Assembly (NCBI RefSeq): GCF_033115175.1
Contig: NC_084835.1
Span: 85,061,948-85,125,947, forward strand
Direction: 5' to 3'
Source: Lepus europaeus
Lineage: Eukaryota > Chordata > Mammalia > Lagomorpha > Leporidae
DNA: 64,000 nt
The translations under genes and the position numbers were made by a program. Positions 23,515 to 32,949 of the stretch are shown piece after piece. Every line of letters begins with the position of its first letter. The first letter of the stretch is position 1. The notes below the pieces were generated by a model. It saw only the letters and a list, made by a program, of their open reading frames with translations, had not been told where the DNA came from and did no database searches.

Positions 23515-24435
23515 AAAAAAAAAATTCACTTATTTGAAAGTCAGAGTTACAGAGAGAGAAGAAAAGAGAGCTAGCTAGCTACCTAGCTAGATACTGGTTC
23601 ACTCACTAGATGGTTGCCACCACCAGGGCCGGACCAGACCCAAGCCAGGAACCAGGAGCTTTTTCTAGGTCTCCTATGTGGGTGGCAGGGGCCCAAACAC
23701 TTGGGCCATCTTCTGCTACTTTTCCCAAGCCATCAGGATGGAGCTGGATCAGAGGTGGAGCACTGCGCATCCCACATGGGTGCCAATTCAAGTCCTGGCT
23801 GCTCCACTTCCGATCCAGTTTCCTGCTATGCCTGGGAAAAGAGCAGAAGATAGCTCAAGTGCTTGGGCCCCTGCACCCACGTGGAAGACCCGGAAGAAGC
23901 TCCTGGCTTCGGATCAGCTCAGCCCTTGTCATTGAGGCCATTTGGAGAGTGAACCAGCAGATAGAAAATCGTTCTCTCTGTCTCTCCCTCTCTCTGTAAT
24001 TCTACCTCTCAAATAAATAAATAAAATCTTAAAAAAAAAAACAAAATGGCCAGCGCCGCGGCTCACTTGGCTAATCCTCCGCCTGCAGTGCTGGTGCCCG
24101 GGTTCTAGTCCCGGTTGCTCCTCTTACAGTCCAGCTCTCTGCTGTGGCCCGGGAGTGCAGTGGAGGATGGCCCAAGTGCTTGGGCCCTGCACCCGCATGG
24201 GAGACCAGGAGGAAGCATCTGGTTCCTGGCTTCGATTGGCGCAGTGCACCAGCCGTAGCAGCCATTTGGGGGGTGAACCAATGGAAAAGGAAGACCTCTC
24301 TGTCTCTCCCTCTCACTGTCTTAACTATGTAAAAAAAAAAAAAAAGGTGGAGCAGCTGGGACACAAACCGGCATCCAGACAGGATGCCAGCATCACAAGT
24401 GATGGCTTTACTTGCTATGTCACAACACCAGCCCC
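23515..24435. mobile_element. Three-layer SINE nest
   Basis: An old minus-strand C-repeat (23,515-23,762 plus 24,345-24,435) is split by a 5'-truncated plus-strand copy (from 23,763), flanked by AGGTGGAGCA on both sides. The tail of that copy holds a third, GC-rich plus-strand C-repeat at about 24,047-24,343. Confidence 0.85.
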
Positions 24436-24464
24436 TTAAAAAAAATTTTTTTTTAATAGGGGGG

Positions 24465-24786
24465 CTGGTGTTGTGGTACAATGGGTTAAGGCTGCAGCTT
24501 ACAACGTTGGCATCCAATACCCAAATGTTGGTTTTAATCCTGGCTGCACTGCTTCCGTTCAGCCTCTTGGTAATGCTCCTGGAAAAGTGGAGGAAGATGG
24601 CCCCTGCCACTCACGTGGGAGACCTGGATGGCATTCTTGATTTCAGCTTGGTCCAGCCCTAGCTATTGCAGGCATTTGGGAAGTGAATCAGCAGATGAAA
24701 GATCTCGATCTCTCTTTCTCCCCGTCCTTCCCTTCCTCTCTCTCCCTGTCTCTCTGCCTTTCAAATAAATAAACCTTTAAAAAAAA
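24465..24786 (+). mobile_element. C-repeat SINE, older subfamily
   Basis: Starts GGGGCTGGTGTTGTGG and ends CTTTCAAATAAATAAACC plus an A-run, with a long CT-box. Confidence 0.88.
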
Positions 24787-24789
24787 TGT

Positions 24790-24940
24790 TTAAGTCATGA
24801 AAGGGCATCAGATTTTGTTAAGCACTTTTTCAGCATTTATTGAGATAACCATGATTTTTGTCATTTATTCAATTAACAGGGTGTATTACATCAATTTTCA
24901 TGATAAACCCCACACTCCTAAAATAATTCACTTTTTATAA
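24790..24940 (-). mobile_element. Antisense L1 ORF2 fragment
   Basis: Short minus-strand L1 sequence (GCACTTTTTCAGCATTTATTGAG type), probably part of the antisense L1 to the left. Confidence 0.6.
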
Positions 24941-25029
24941 TTTCTACTATAGAAAGCAGACAGACAAATTAAGAAAGCAACGTAAAAATACATAGCTTCA
25001 AGTAGTGGTAAGTACTGTGGATATTTAAA

Positions 25030-25365
25030 AAAAGGTATTCTAAACAAAGAGAGCAGTATGTACGGGTGTTACTATCAGAACTACATTCAGAAAGGCTTCT
25101 CTGAGGAAACAATATTTAATTAGAGATCTGAACGACGCCAGCGAGAGAGATTCAGAGCAAAGTAAGTGCGGGTGGAGGGCCAAATTACAAAAGGCTTGAA
25201 GCGGGAGCAAGCTTAGTGTGTTTATAGCCACAGCCTTAACAACACGAAGGCAGCCAGGGCCAAAACAGAGTGAAAATAAAGTCAGAAAGGTCGACGGAGA
25301 GGCAGCTCACACAGGCTTCTGAGGGTCTGGAGTTCACTGTAATTGCGATGGGAAGCCACTGCAGC
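25030..25365 (-). mobile_element. Ancient LINE-2 relic, antisense
   Basis: The minus strand reads FRSLIKYCFLREAFLNV, like the conserved C-terminal end of the LINE-2 ORF. The plus strand shows the usual LINE-2 antisense pattern (AAGGCTTCTCTGAGGAAACA; GATGGGAAGCCACTGCAG). Strongly diverged, consistent with pre-placental age. Confidence 0.72.
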
Positions 25366-26148
25366 AGCGTCTCAGCCAGCCTGCCTACACAGCCACTCTG
25401 CTGCTCGGTTTTCTAACTCACATTTGCCTTCCAAAATACAGCATCACCTCCTCCGAACATGTTCCTTTACTTCCCAAAAGGGCCGGCCCCCTCCCCGGGG
25501 GCTACCTCCCAACAATAACGGATCAGCGACCTCCCCTCACATCACACCTCGAGGGACCTAGTCCCAGCCTTTTTCTTTCACAGAACTGTCTTTGTAGCCC
25601 CAGAGTGTAACACAGCGATGGGTATGAAATAAACGTTGGCTCGAAGACAAATCCGCCCAAGTTCTCCTCTGGACCACGTCCCCTCCGGATGCTGTACTCA
25701 GAGGGGCACGCGGCTGCCGCCCCGGGAGGGGGAGGTCGGCGGCATCACTGTCCTCTCACTCCGCCACCGCAGGAAGGGCTTGGCTTTCAAGGGTGCTGCC
25801 CTGGCTGGGAGCGCCTCTTAGAGACCCAACGTCTTAACAGTCAGGCGCTCGCTGCCCCGACTCTGCAGGTCCTGCCCGGGCCCTGGGGTGGGGCACATCA
25901 TGGAGGGAAGCTCAGAGGCTTCCCAGCTCTGCTTCCAAACCCTCCTGGCAGACCCTGCCCGGGCCTAGACAGGCACACCAGCTTCCCCATCTTGCATCCT
26001 TGGCAACGGAAGTCACAGCAGCGATGACCACTCAGCCGACAGCGTCCGGCGTCGCACCGCCCACCCGCACCTCATCCCTCGGCTCCTGTCTTCTACTCCA
26101 CACTCCCCAGTCCCAGCACCCATAAGTTGGGGCTCCGGCCCCACTCAC

Positions 26149-26230
26149 CTAGGATGCGGGTGATGCCCAGGGTCAGCTTTTCCAGGTGCGGCTTGTTGGA
26201 GCCCGGCAGCGGGGGCGGCGTATCCCCCAT
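26149..26230 (-). CDS. TPGS2: TPGS2 coding exon 1 (tubulin polyglutamylase complex subunit 2)
   Basis: On the minus strand the ATG at 26,230-26,228 opens MGDTPPPLPGSNKPHLEKLT and continues LGITRIL, then G|GTGAG, a strong donor with GT at 26,148-26,147. The exon holds 27 codons plus one base. The stretch KPHLEKLTLGITRIL matches the N-terminus of TPGS2 as I remember it; the residues before it vary between mammals. TPGS2 is a non-catalytic subunit of the complex that adds glutamate side chains to tubulin with the ligase TTLL1, acting on axonemal and neuronal microtubules. The gene continues left of the window; no further exon was found between 1 and 26,148. An in-frame upstream extension exists in the CpG island, but this ATG is preferred by similarity. 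Confidence 0.88.
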
Positions 26231-26345
26231 CTCTCGCGTCCCTGTCGGGCGCGCGGCCGGCACAGCGGCGGGAGCGGGCGTGGAAAGCCGGTCGGGCCGG
26301 AGGAAGGCGGGGCTCCGCCTCAGCGCCGCGGCCGTCAGGTCCACG

Positions 26346-26365
26346 GCATGCTGGGAGCTGTAGTT
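26346..26365 (-). promoter_or_regulatory. ZNF143/THAP11-type (SBS) element
   Basis: The plus strand reads GCATGCTGGGAGCTGTAGTT. Its reverse complement fits the known ACTACAnnTCCCAGnATGC element bound by ZNF143, common in bidirectional CpG promoters. It lies between the two start codons, about 116 bases upstream of the TPGS2 ATG. Confidence 0.82.
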
Positions 26366-26565
26366 CTCGGCGCTTGCGAGAGCTGTGGGGAGGAGATGGG
26401 GCCCCCGGCCTGGTCTCGCAGCAGTAGTTCCGCGGGACGTTCGTTCCCGCGGCCCGGGCCTCTGCTCCACACCGCACCGCCGGGACGCCGCCTGCCCTCC
26501 GCCCGGACCCTCTCGCCCCGCCGGGGGCGGATGCGCAAGCGGGGACGGGCCTCTGCGCGGAGCAG

Positions 26566-26570
26566 CCAAT
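26566..26570 (+). promoter_or_regulatory. CCAAT box (NF-Y type)
   Basis: AGCCAATGG context, 69 bases upstream of the KIAA1328 start codon, in the usual NF-Y range if transcription starts just downstream. Confidence 0.6.
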
Positions 26571-26633
26571 GGGGACCGAGCCTGGAGGCCGGGGCGTGGC
26601 GGCCCCGGCGCGACGCCCCGAGTGGCGGTTGTT

Positions 26634-26644
26634 TCAAGATGGCG
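26634..26644 (+). promoter_or_regulatory. YY1-type motif over the KIAA1328 start codon
   Basis: CAAGATGGCGG matches the YY1 core AAGATGGCGG and contains the initiator ATG. Such sites sit just downstream of transcription starts in many housekeeping genes. Confidence 0.7.
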
Positions 26645-26696
26645 GACTCGGCGGGCCCCTCCCGCTCGGGTGCCTCCGCGTTCTGGAGCCGCGATC
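26639..26696 (+). CDS. KIAA1328: KIAA1328 (hinderin) coding exon 1
   Basis: The ATG at 26,639 opens MADSAGPSRSGASAFWSRD, then one base C and donor GTATCC. The exon is 58 coding bases and ends in phase 1. The start resembles the N-terminus of hinderin as I remember it (MAD.AGPSR...AFWSRD), which is why this ATG was chosen; no in-frame stop separates it from upstream CpG-island codons. Hinderin is a coiled-coil protein reported to bind SMC3 and interfere with cohesin assembly; its physiological role is not well settled. The donor is weaker than consensus but is the only one giving the correct phase. Joining to exon 2 creates a leucine codon (C+TT). Confidence 0.88.
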
Positions 26697-29649
26697 GTAT
26701 CCTTTGCCCGCCTGCCAGGGGGCGCCGGCGCCCTCCCCCAGGCGGCGAGGGGCGAGCGGTCACGTGGGAATCTGAGTGGAGAGGAAACTCCTGTGCTGGT
26801 TCCGTGGGTGGGGGCCGTGCTCTCCCGCCTGTCCAGGTGCCGGGCTTTCCCCTGTATCAGGTGTCTCCGGGCTGGAATTCCAGGTGTCTGAGCGCATCAC
26901 CTATGGTTTCCTGCCCTCCCTAGCTGTGAGCTCCGGACAGATGGCCTAGGGTCGTCGCCCAGCCTGTGCCTGGGAGGGTCCCTCTGCCTTCCCTCCAGGG
27001 GTGACCCCAGGCCAGCTGAGGGTGCGGCGTGAGAGTGTGCTTGGGCGACGAGTGGGTGTGGGCAGCGCAGGGACGACTGCTGGCAGGCAGCATTTTTGCC
27101 TTCATTTAGGATCTTCCTGAGTCTGCGACGTTAGGCGAGCGAGTCAGGACCCTGTCGGACTTCTAGAGCCCGTAGGTGAAGTTGGGTGTTGGTCCTGGGG
27201 CTGTAGGAGAGCTGTGGGGCTTAGTGTCGCCAGTCCGTGCTTGGGTTGTGCAGCTTAGAGAGTAAGATGCGAATCACTGAGCCTGGAAGTAACGCTGTTG
27301 ACTTGCGTGGAGATTGTGGGTCACTACGGTCAGGGATCGAAGTTCTTGGGTTCTGTTGGTGTGGGACCGTGGAGCTTTGAGCCCCGGGGTAGTATTCCCA
27401 GATGAGCTGTTCGCGTGACAGCAGTGTTTTTTCCTGGATTAGGTAGACTGTTGAGGCTGAGCTTGGGTCCTGACATTTCTCGTTCCTTAGGGGGCGTTCC
27501 GGGAGAGGGGGGCAGTGATCCTGGGCCTGCAGAAGCGGGTCTGCGTCTTCGCCTGGAGTGACGATGGCATTTTTGGAGGCCATGCCCTTACCTTTGGCAG
27601 AATCACCCTTTGGACGTTCTACTGAGCTCGCAGTAAAACTTACAAAGTTACATTATAAGTTCCTCTTATACAGTTAATAAGAGTAGACTGCCATGTGTGG
27701 AGAGAGGGATGTTTTTGCATTTTGTGCTGCTAAACGTTTAGTGTTATGTACTGACTGAATCTAATTACCACTTGTCTCCGATAGGTTCGCGGGAAACAAA
27801 TGAAATCGCGCAGCGATCAGAGGTGAAAACATGCAGTGCACTGTGTAAAAGAAATATTTTTTCCCTTACCTGTCAGTAGTCCCTTGCACTGGGGACTCCT
27901 GGGCTGAGTTCCGAAGTCAGGAAATTGAGATGAGTCTTTTTTCCTGAAACACCGCCTCTGCATTGATGGAATTTTGTGACAGGGGAGATACTGAAAACTT
28001 ATTAGTTTATAACAACTAATGATAGTGTTCTGATGTAGAATAAATAGTTGAGGGGAGGGTTACAGTATGTGGGCTAAGCCTATGCTCTTGGTCTTAGCCC
28101 CATACGTGCACTTCTTCATGTAGTCCTATTATTCCCTATTGCATGTAAAAAAACATGTATACTCCCTTATCTCTTATATTCTCTCATTCAAAACTTAATG
28201 GAAAAAACCATGTTTCCATTAATAGTGAGGAATTGAAATTATATGGGGAAAAAATAGTGGTGATTACATCCTATGAAATCCAGACATAGAAAAAGAATTT
28301 AAAGGTTATTAGTATCAAGTGTTTTCCCAGCCTATTCCACCCAATGACCAATTGCCACCAGACTCAGATATTTTAAGTCTCCATAGGACATACAAGCAAT
28401 ACCAAATGTGAATTTGTGACTGAATGTTTGCCGAAAGACATGACAGTTCTGAGTCATTTAATCTAGTCAGGTATCATAAGGTCTTCATCACTTTTCTTGT
28501 CACGTTGATAATATCCCATACTATCCTAGAGCCTTTGGAGTAGAATTTTCAATAGAAAAATACCAAAAAGTATGTGTCTGTAATGGGTATTTCTTTCACA
28601 CATTGGAAAAATTTCTTTAGATTCTTGACCTAAATGATTTCAGAAATGTGATTGAAAAAGTTCCCAATCCTAGATGTTTCCATCATGAGAGGACAGACAG
28701 ATCATCACTGAACATAATTTTTATTTTACTGTTGTTCTTGTGAATTGTGCATCTCCAGCATCCAGCAGACTGTGATTCAACAGTGCTGTTTTGGCACAAA
28801 GCATGCTTTGTGCCAAATGTGTAAACACTATGCTATGTTGTCATTTCATGGGCTAAATCTTCCAGTAAAGCATTCCTCTTTCATTGTAAATTGCTTTCTT
28901 CTTTCATAATAGCTCCTGATAATGTCAGAATAAGCTAGTGTTTCTTTAATATCTAAATTTGATTGCTTATGTACTTTCAGGTGTATTATCATTAACAATA
29001 TTAGTTAACTTGATATTAACAAATATGAACTGCAAAGGACTTGATCAAAACATTACAAGAGCTATAGTCTCTGCAATTGAGTTTTCAAATAAAAATAGAC
29101 AAAGACTTTATATTGATATAAAAATGATATACTAGCCCAGAAAATCTCTGTGGTCAATAATAATTCCACATATATGTGTTGGTAGCAAGGAAGTCACATT
29201 CAGTAGAGTAGAGTGGGCAGTATAAGTTTATTTCTTTCATATCTGAGAGATCTGGGATAGAGATGTTCGTTCTCTCTACAAATTCTTTCTGGGTTTCTAG
29301 TTACTACTTCAGTTTTGGGAGTTTGGATAGATTGGAACCAGCATTAAAGCTGCTTCCAAAGCAAAGAACTAAGGTGCACATGGAACCCTATAGTATATCC
29401 AGTGTTCAAGTACATTTGTATATATTGTCTTTGAGTTCCCCATAAAATACACATTTGTTGAAAAATGCTCTATTTGAAGAAGGTAAATATTTGGGTTCTT
29501 AATATTTAAGAACATTTAATATTTCTTAATGAAATAAAGATTGTGAATTATGAGAAAGGGTAAATTGGATGAAGGCAACTAGAAATGTTTTTATCCTTAA
29601 TTTTTCAAAAGCTTATTGAAGTCAGTTTATTTAGAGTTTTTAATATTTG
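26697..29649. other. KIAA1328 intron 1, proximal unique part
   Basis: CpG-rich to about 27,100, then ordinary intronic sequence. No exon or repeat is recognised apart from the palindrome at 28,790-28,817. The minus-strand frame at 27,221-27,583 has no recognised domain. Confidence 0.5.
28790..28817. repeat. Perfect 28-bp palindrome
   Basis: Arm TTTGGCACAAAGCA is followed at once by its exact reverse complement, with GCATGC at the centre and no spacer. It lies in unique intron 1 sequence. Confidence 0.95.
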
Positions 29650-29662
29650 AAAATAAATTTCC

Positions 29663-30025
29663 TGGCCGGCGCTGTGGCTTAACAGGCTAATCCTCTGCCT
29701 TGTGGCGCCGGCACACCAGGTTCTAGTCCTGGTTGGGGCGCCGGATTCTATCCCTGTTGTCCCTCTTCCAGGCCAGCTCTCTGCTATGGCCCGGGAAGGC
29801 AGTGGAGGATGGCCCAAGTGCTTGGGCCCTGCACCCGCATGGGAGTCCAGGAGAAGCACCTGGCTCCTGGCTTCGGATCAGCGAGATGCGCCGACCACAG
29901 CAGCCATTGGAGGGTGAACCAACGGCAAAAAGGAAGACCTTTCTCTCTGTCTCTCTCTCTCTCTCACTATCCACTCTGCCTGTCAAAATAAATAAATAAA
30001 TAAATAAATTTTAAAAAATTAAAAA
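29663..30025 (+). mobile_element. C-repeat SINE (left partner of a double insertion)
   Basis: Full-length GC-rich C-repeat with a long AAAT-rich tail. Target copies AAAATAAATTTCC at 29,650-29,662 and AAAATAAATTTTC at 30,026-30,038. Confidence 0.92.
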
Positions 30026-30038
30026 AAAATAAATTTTC

Positions 30039-31594
30039 TGACATCAGAAATGTAGGGTGGCAGGCCTGTTAATGGCTGCTCTGTACAGTGATCTGCCCTC
30101 AAGGAGACCCAACAGGCCAGTCCACTGCAGTGGCTTTCGATCTGGTAAGCCTGGGCTTCAGCAGAGGTCAGCTTATGAAGAGCCCTGGCAGCTCTGCCAG
30201 CCGAGTTGGATCACTGGAAATGGACCTGCCCTGGAGTCGAAGGATGCCCAGGTCAGATCTTATTGGCTCTAAGCTGAAAAGCCCTTCACGCAGCCCAGCT
30301 TCCAAAGTGACCACCTGAGGAAATGGCCAAGTAGGGTCAGCAACATTGCAGGCAGAACTGTAAATTTCCTGTTAGAGATGCCACCTGCCTTTACCTGGCC
30401 AGCTCTCCTCCCAGGCCAGCTAGGTAATGGAAGTCAACAGGGTGCCTTCCCAAGGAGGTTCACACCTCCCTTAGGATGTACCCTATGTGAAGAGATAAAT
30501 AAGTCTGGGCCTCTTAATTTACAAGGCCTAAAGCTCACCAGATTATTATCGAGCCCCTTCTGTCAGGTTCTATTTGCCTCTCAATCAGAAAACTTATGTG
30601 TAGCTTAGACAGCACCTTTCTTAGCTCCTCTAATAATGACTCTGTCCTTTGTTCTCGACCCTGTCTAGCCCATTGGGGCCTCATTCCTTCATAACCTCTT
30701 CTCTATCTCCATGGCTCTACTCCCAACCTGTGTGTACTGTTGGTCCTCTCCCCCACTTAATGTCATATGATTGTTCAGAATTTCTCTACAGAAAAACCCC
30801 GCTACCTATAAAAGATGAGTGGCGTTTCTCCCAGTCTTGGCTGGAATCAGCTTTAAGCCACATCCATCAAACTGTCCCCACAAAGGTCCAGAGGACCCCC
30901 CCCCCCCATTTCCTCTCCTCTATGAAATCCTCTCATTACCTGGTTAATGCTACTCTTAGGATCATTGGTTACTATTCTCACCCTGTCTTTTATACCACAG
31001 TGTCTAAGTGTTTACAGCAGGTTATAACAGAACAAACAAAGGCCTTCAGCAACCAGGCAGTCAACCAAATGCTGCTACAGGGATATACCCTGCTCCCCAC
31101 CCAGGAGACAGCAGCTTGAGACATCGCCCCAGGCCAGCGAAGATTACCTCATCGCCCCATGTCAGCAGGAAGTAGCTCTAAAGACAGATCATCGTCCCTC
31201 TACCCCTCCTGGACTCTTGGACTAATGTAACCCCATACAAATCCTGCTTTATAAAAAACAAAAAGGGGGAATGGTAGGAAACTGGCGCAGTTTTAGCCAG
31301 GTGGCTGCATTGCCCAGCTACCTGAGCCAGGCTCCACCCCCATCCTAATGGGATTCGCTGCTCCTGCTTCCCTGCCCACCCTCAGGCGAAGTTTTAAAAG
31401 GGCCTGTTCCTGAACACGTGCTCTCTTGGCTCTTGGTTCTTCTCTCTCCTCTCCTCTCCTCCCTCTTCTCTCCTTACTAGCTCCTCTCTTCTCTGTTTCT
31501 CTCTTGTACTCTTGTTCTCTCTTTTTCCTTCGCCGCCCCTTCACTCCGGTCTGTTGGATGTTCCCCAATAAACCCTTTCCCTTAAAAATAAAAT
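30039..31594 (+). mobile_element. Retrovirus-like 3' sequence ending in poly(A): probable retrocopy
   Basis: Env-3'-like sequence (weak: a hydrophobic stretch at about 30,930-31,010, stops throughout) leads to a polypurine tract AAAAAGGGGGAA and a U3-R-like LTR from 31,272 (TGGTAGGAAACTGG), with TTTAAAAG near 31,392 and AATAAA at 31,567-31,572. Instead of U5 and a CA end, an A-rich tail starts about 12 bases after AATAAA, followed by target copy AAAATAAATTTTCC at 31,595-31,608. This suggests an endogenous retroviral transcript copied in by L1 machinery. The frame at 30,649-31,119 is open for 156 codons but I do not recognise it as intact env. Confidence 0.65.
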
Positions 31595-31810
31595 AAAATA
31601 AATTTTCCATGAATGTAGCTAGAATATGTGTTGTGTACATAATTTGAATTACATAGATAACACAAAGTTGTTGAAAATGCCTCAAGAACTTAAATACCAA
31701 TTCCATTCTTTCCTGAATGACTTACTATGAGCCAGGCATTGTTGTTATGTTTGGGGATACAATGTTGAATAGAACAATAAAAATTGGTACACTCTTGGTG
31801 TTTACATTAA

Positions 31811-32825
31811 AATGAGAGACAGAAAGATGAGGAGAGCTTGCACCTCTGGTTCACTCCACAAATGCCTGCAACAGTCAGGGCTGGATTAGAATTGAAGCTT
31901 GCAGCCAGGAATAGGATGCATGTCTTCCACATGGTTGACAGAAACCCAATTAACTGAGCCATTACCACTTCTTCCCAGGAAGTTAGAGGCTAGATTGAGG
32001 GTTGAGGATAGGGAGTGGGCATTTAGCAGTGTAGTTAAGATGCTGGTTAGGATGCTGGCATCCCGTATCAGATTGCCTGGGTTTGATACCTGGCTCTTTT
32101 CCTAACTCCAGCTTCCTTCTAATGCAGACCCTAGGAGTCAGTGGTGATGGCTCAAGTAAATGGGTCCCTGCCACCCACATAGGATGAAGAGCCAAAGTGA
32201 CACTATTTTGAAACAATAGAAAGCAGTCTCCGTTTCCCATAGCAGACCGGATTCCTTGTAAAAGTAGGCATTCAGGCATTCCAGAGATATCAAAGCTTAC
32301 CAAGGACAGCTAGCTCAGCAGACCAAGGGCAGCTCAGTAGAGATTACCAAATGAGGTAACTCCCTGAACCCAAGCCAAATGGAGCCCCCCCGCCCCCCGC
32401 CCAATCACTAAAGGCCCGGCACCCTAAGCCCTTGCTGATGTATCTTCCCTTAAAAGTGTCCCTGAACAAAGACCTGGGCCTTTCCTCCTTTGTCCGCTGC
32501 GCTGGTTGGTTGGATGAGGTCCCTGTCGTGGCTTGTACCTTTTTAATAAAAACCTTTTGCATTTCGGTGTGTTCGGGTTGCTGATAGCTTCTTGGAGATC
32601 TACTTATCTGGGCATAACAAGGAGACCTAGATTTCATTCCAGACCCTTGACTTCAGCCTTGACCCAGCCCTGTCTACTGAAGGCATTTGACAGAGTGAAC
32701 TAATGAATAGGAGACACACATATACATTCTCTCTTTCTCAAAAAAAAAAAAAAAAAAAAAAAAAAAAGGTATGTGGATACAGATGGCAGGTGTCTTAACT
32801 GCTAGGCTAAATGCCTGCTCCTTGA
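31811..32825. mobile_element. SINE nest with solo LTR at its centre
   Basis: Outer layer: old minus-strand C-type SINE at about 31,811-32,012 and 32,768-32,825. Middle layer: old plus-strand C-type SINE at about 32,013-32,184 and 32,620-32,767, ending in a 30-base A-run. Inner layer: solo LTR at 32,185-32,619. Confidence 0.78.
32185..32619 (+). repeat. Solo LTR, 435 bp
   Basis: Begins TGAAGAG, ends CATAACA, with AATAAA at 32,545-32,550. The 4-bp target duplication AGGA (32,181-32,184 and 32,620-32,623) fits class I retroviruses. Different sequence from the LTRs at 13,559 and 31,272. Confidence 0.85.
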
Positions 32826-32949
32826 CTTAAACAGTTTATTGAGCTGAGGCCATTAATAAATAATAAATTAATAAATTACATTGTATATCCAATAAGTATA
32901 AGTACTGTGAAGAAAAATGAAGTAGCAGAGAGGCAAGTAGTAGGGAGAG

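Larger units (their letters stand above)
25690..26800. promoter_or_regulatory. CpG island, bidirectional TPGS2 / KIAA1328 promoter
   Basis: About 1.1 kb of GC- and CpG-rich DNA between divergent first exons. The two start codons are about 410 bases apart (26,230 on minus, 26,639 on plus). No TATA box is seen. Candidate sites are a ZNF143-type element (26,346-26,365), a CCAAT box (26,566-26,570), an imperfect NRF1-like TGCGCAAGCGG (about 26,531) and a YY1-type motif at the KIAA1328 start. TATA-less, CpG-rich promoters of this kind usually drive broad housekeeping expression; shared control of the two genes is inferred from geometry. Confidence 0.88.

Noticed and set aside
1-26148. Further TPGS2 exons on the minus strand
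   Set aside because: I searched the unique stretches for the next conserved TPGS2 segment with splice sites and found none; intron 1 probably exceeds the window.
26186-26923. 245-codon plus-strand open frame and several overlapping frames in the CpG island
   Set aside because: Long frames are expected in stop-poor GC-rich DNA. It runs through the exon 1 donor and both divergent starts, and only the MADSAGPSRSG portion matches a known protein.
30649-31119. 156-codon open frame as an intact env
   Set aside because: No clear envelope motifs in this frame. A hydrophobic stretch occurs in another frame, so it is treated as a decayed relic.
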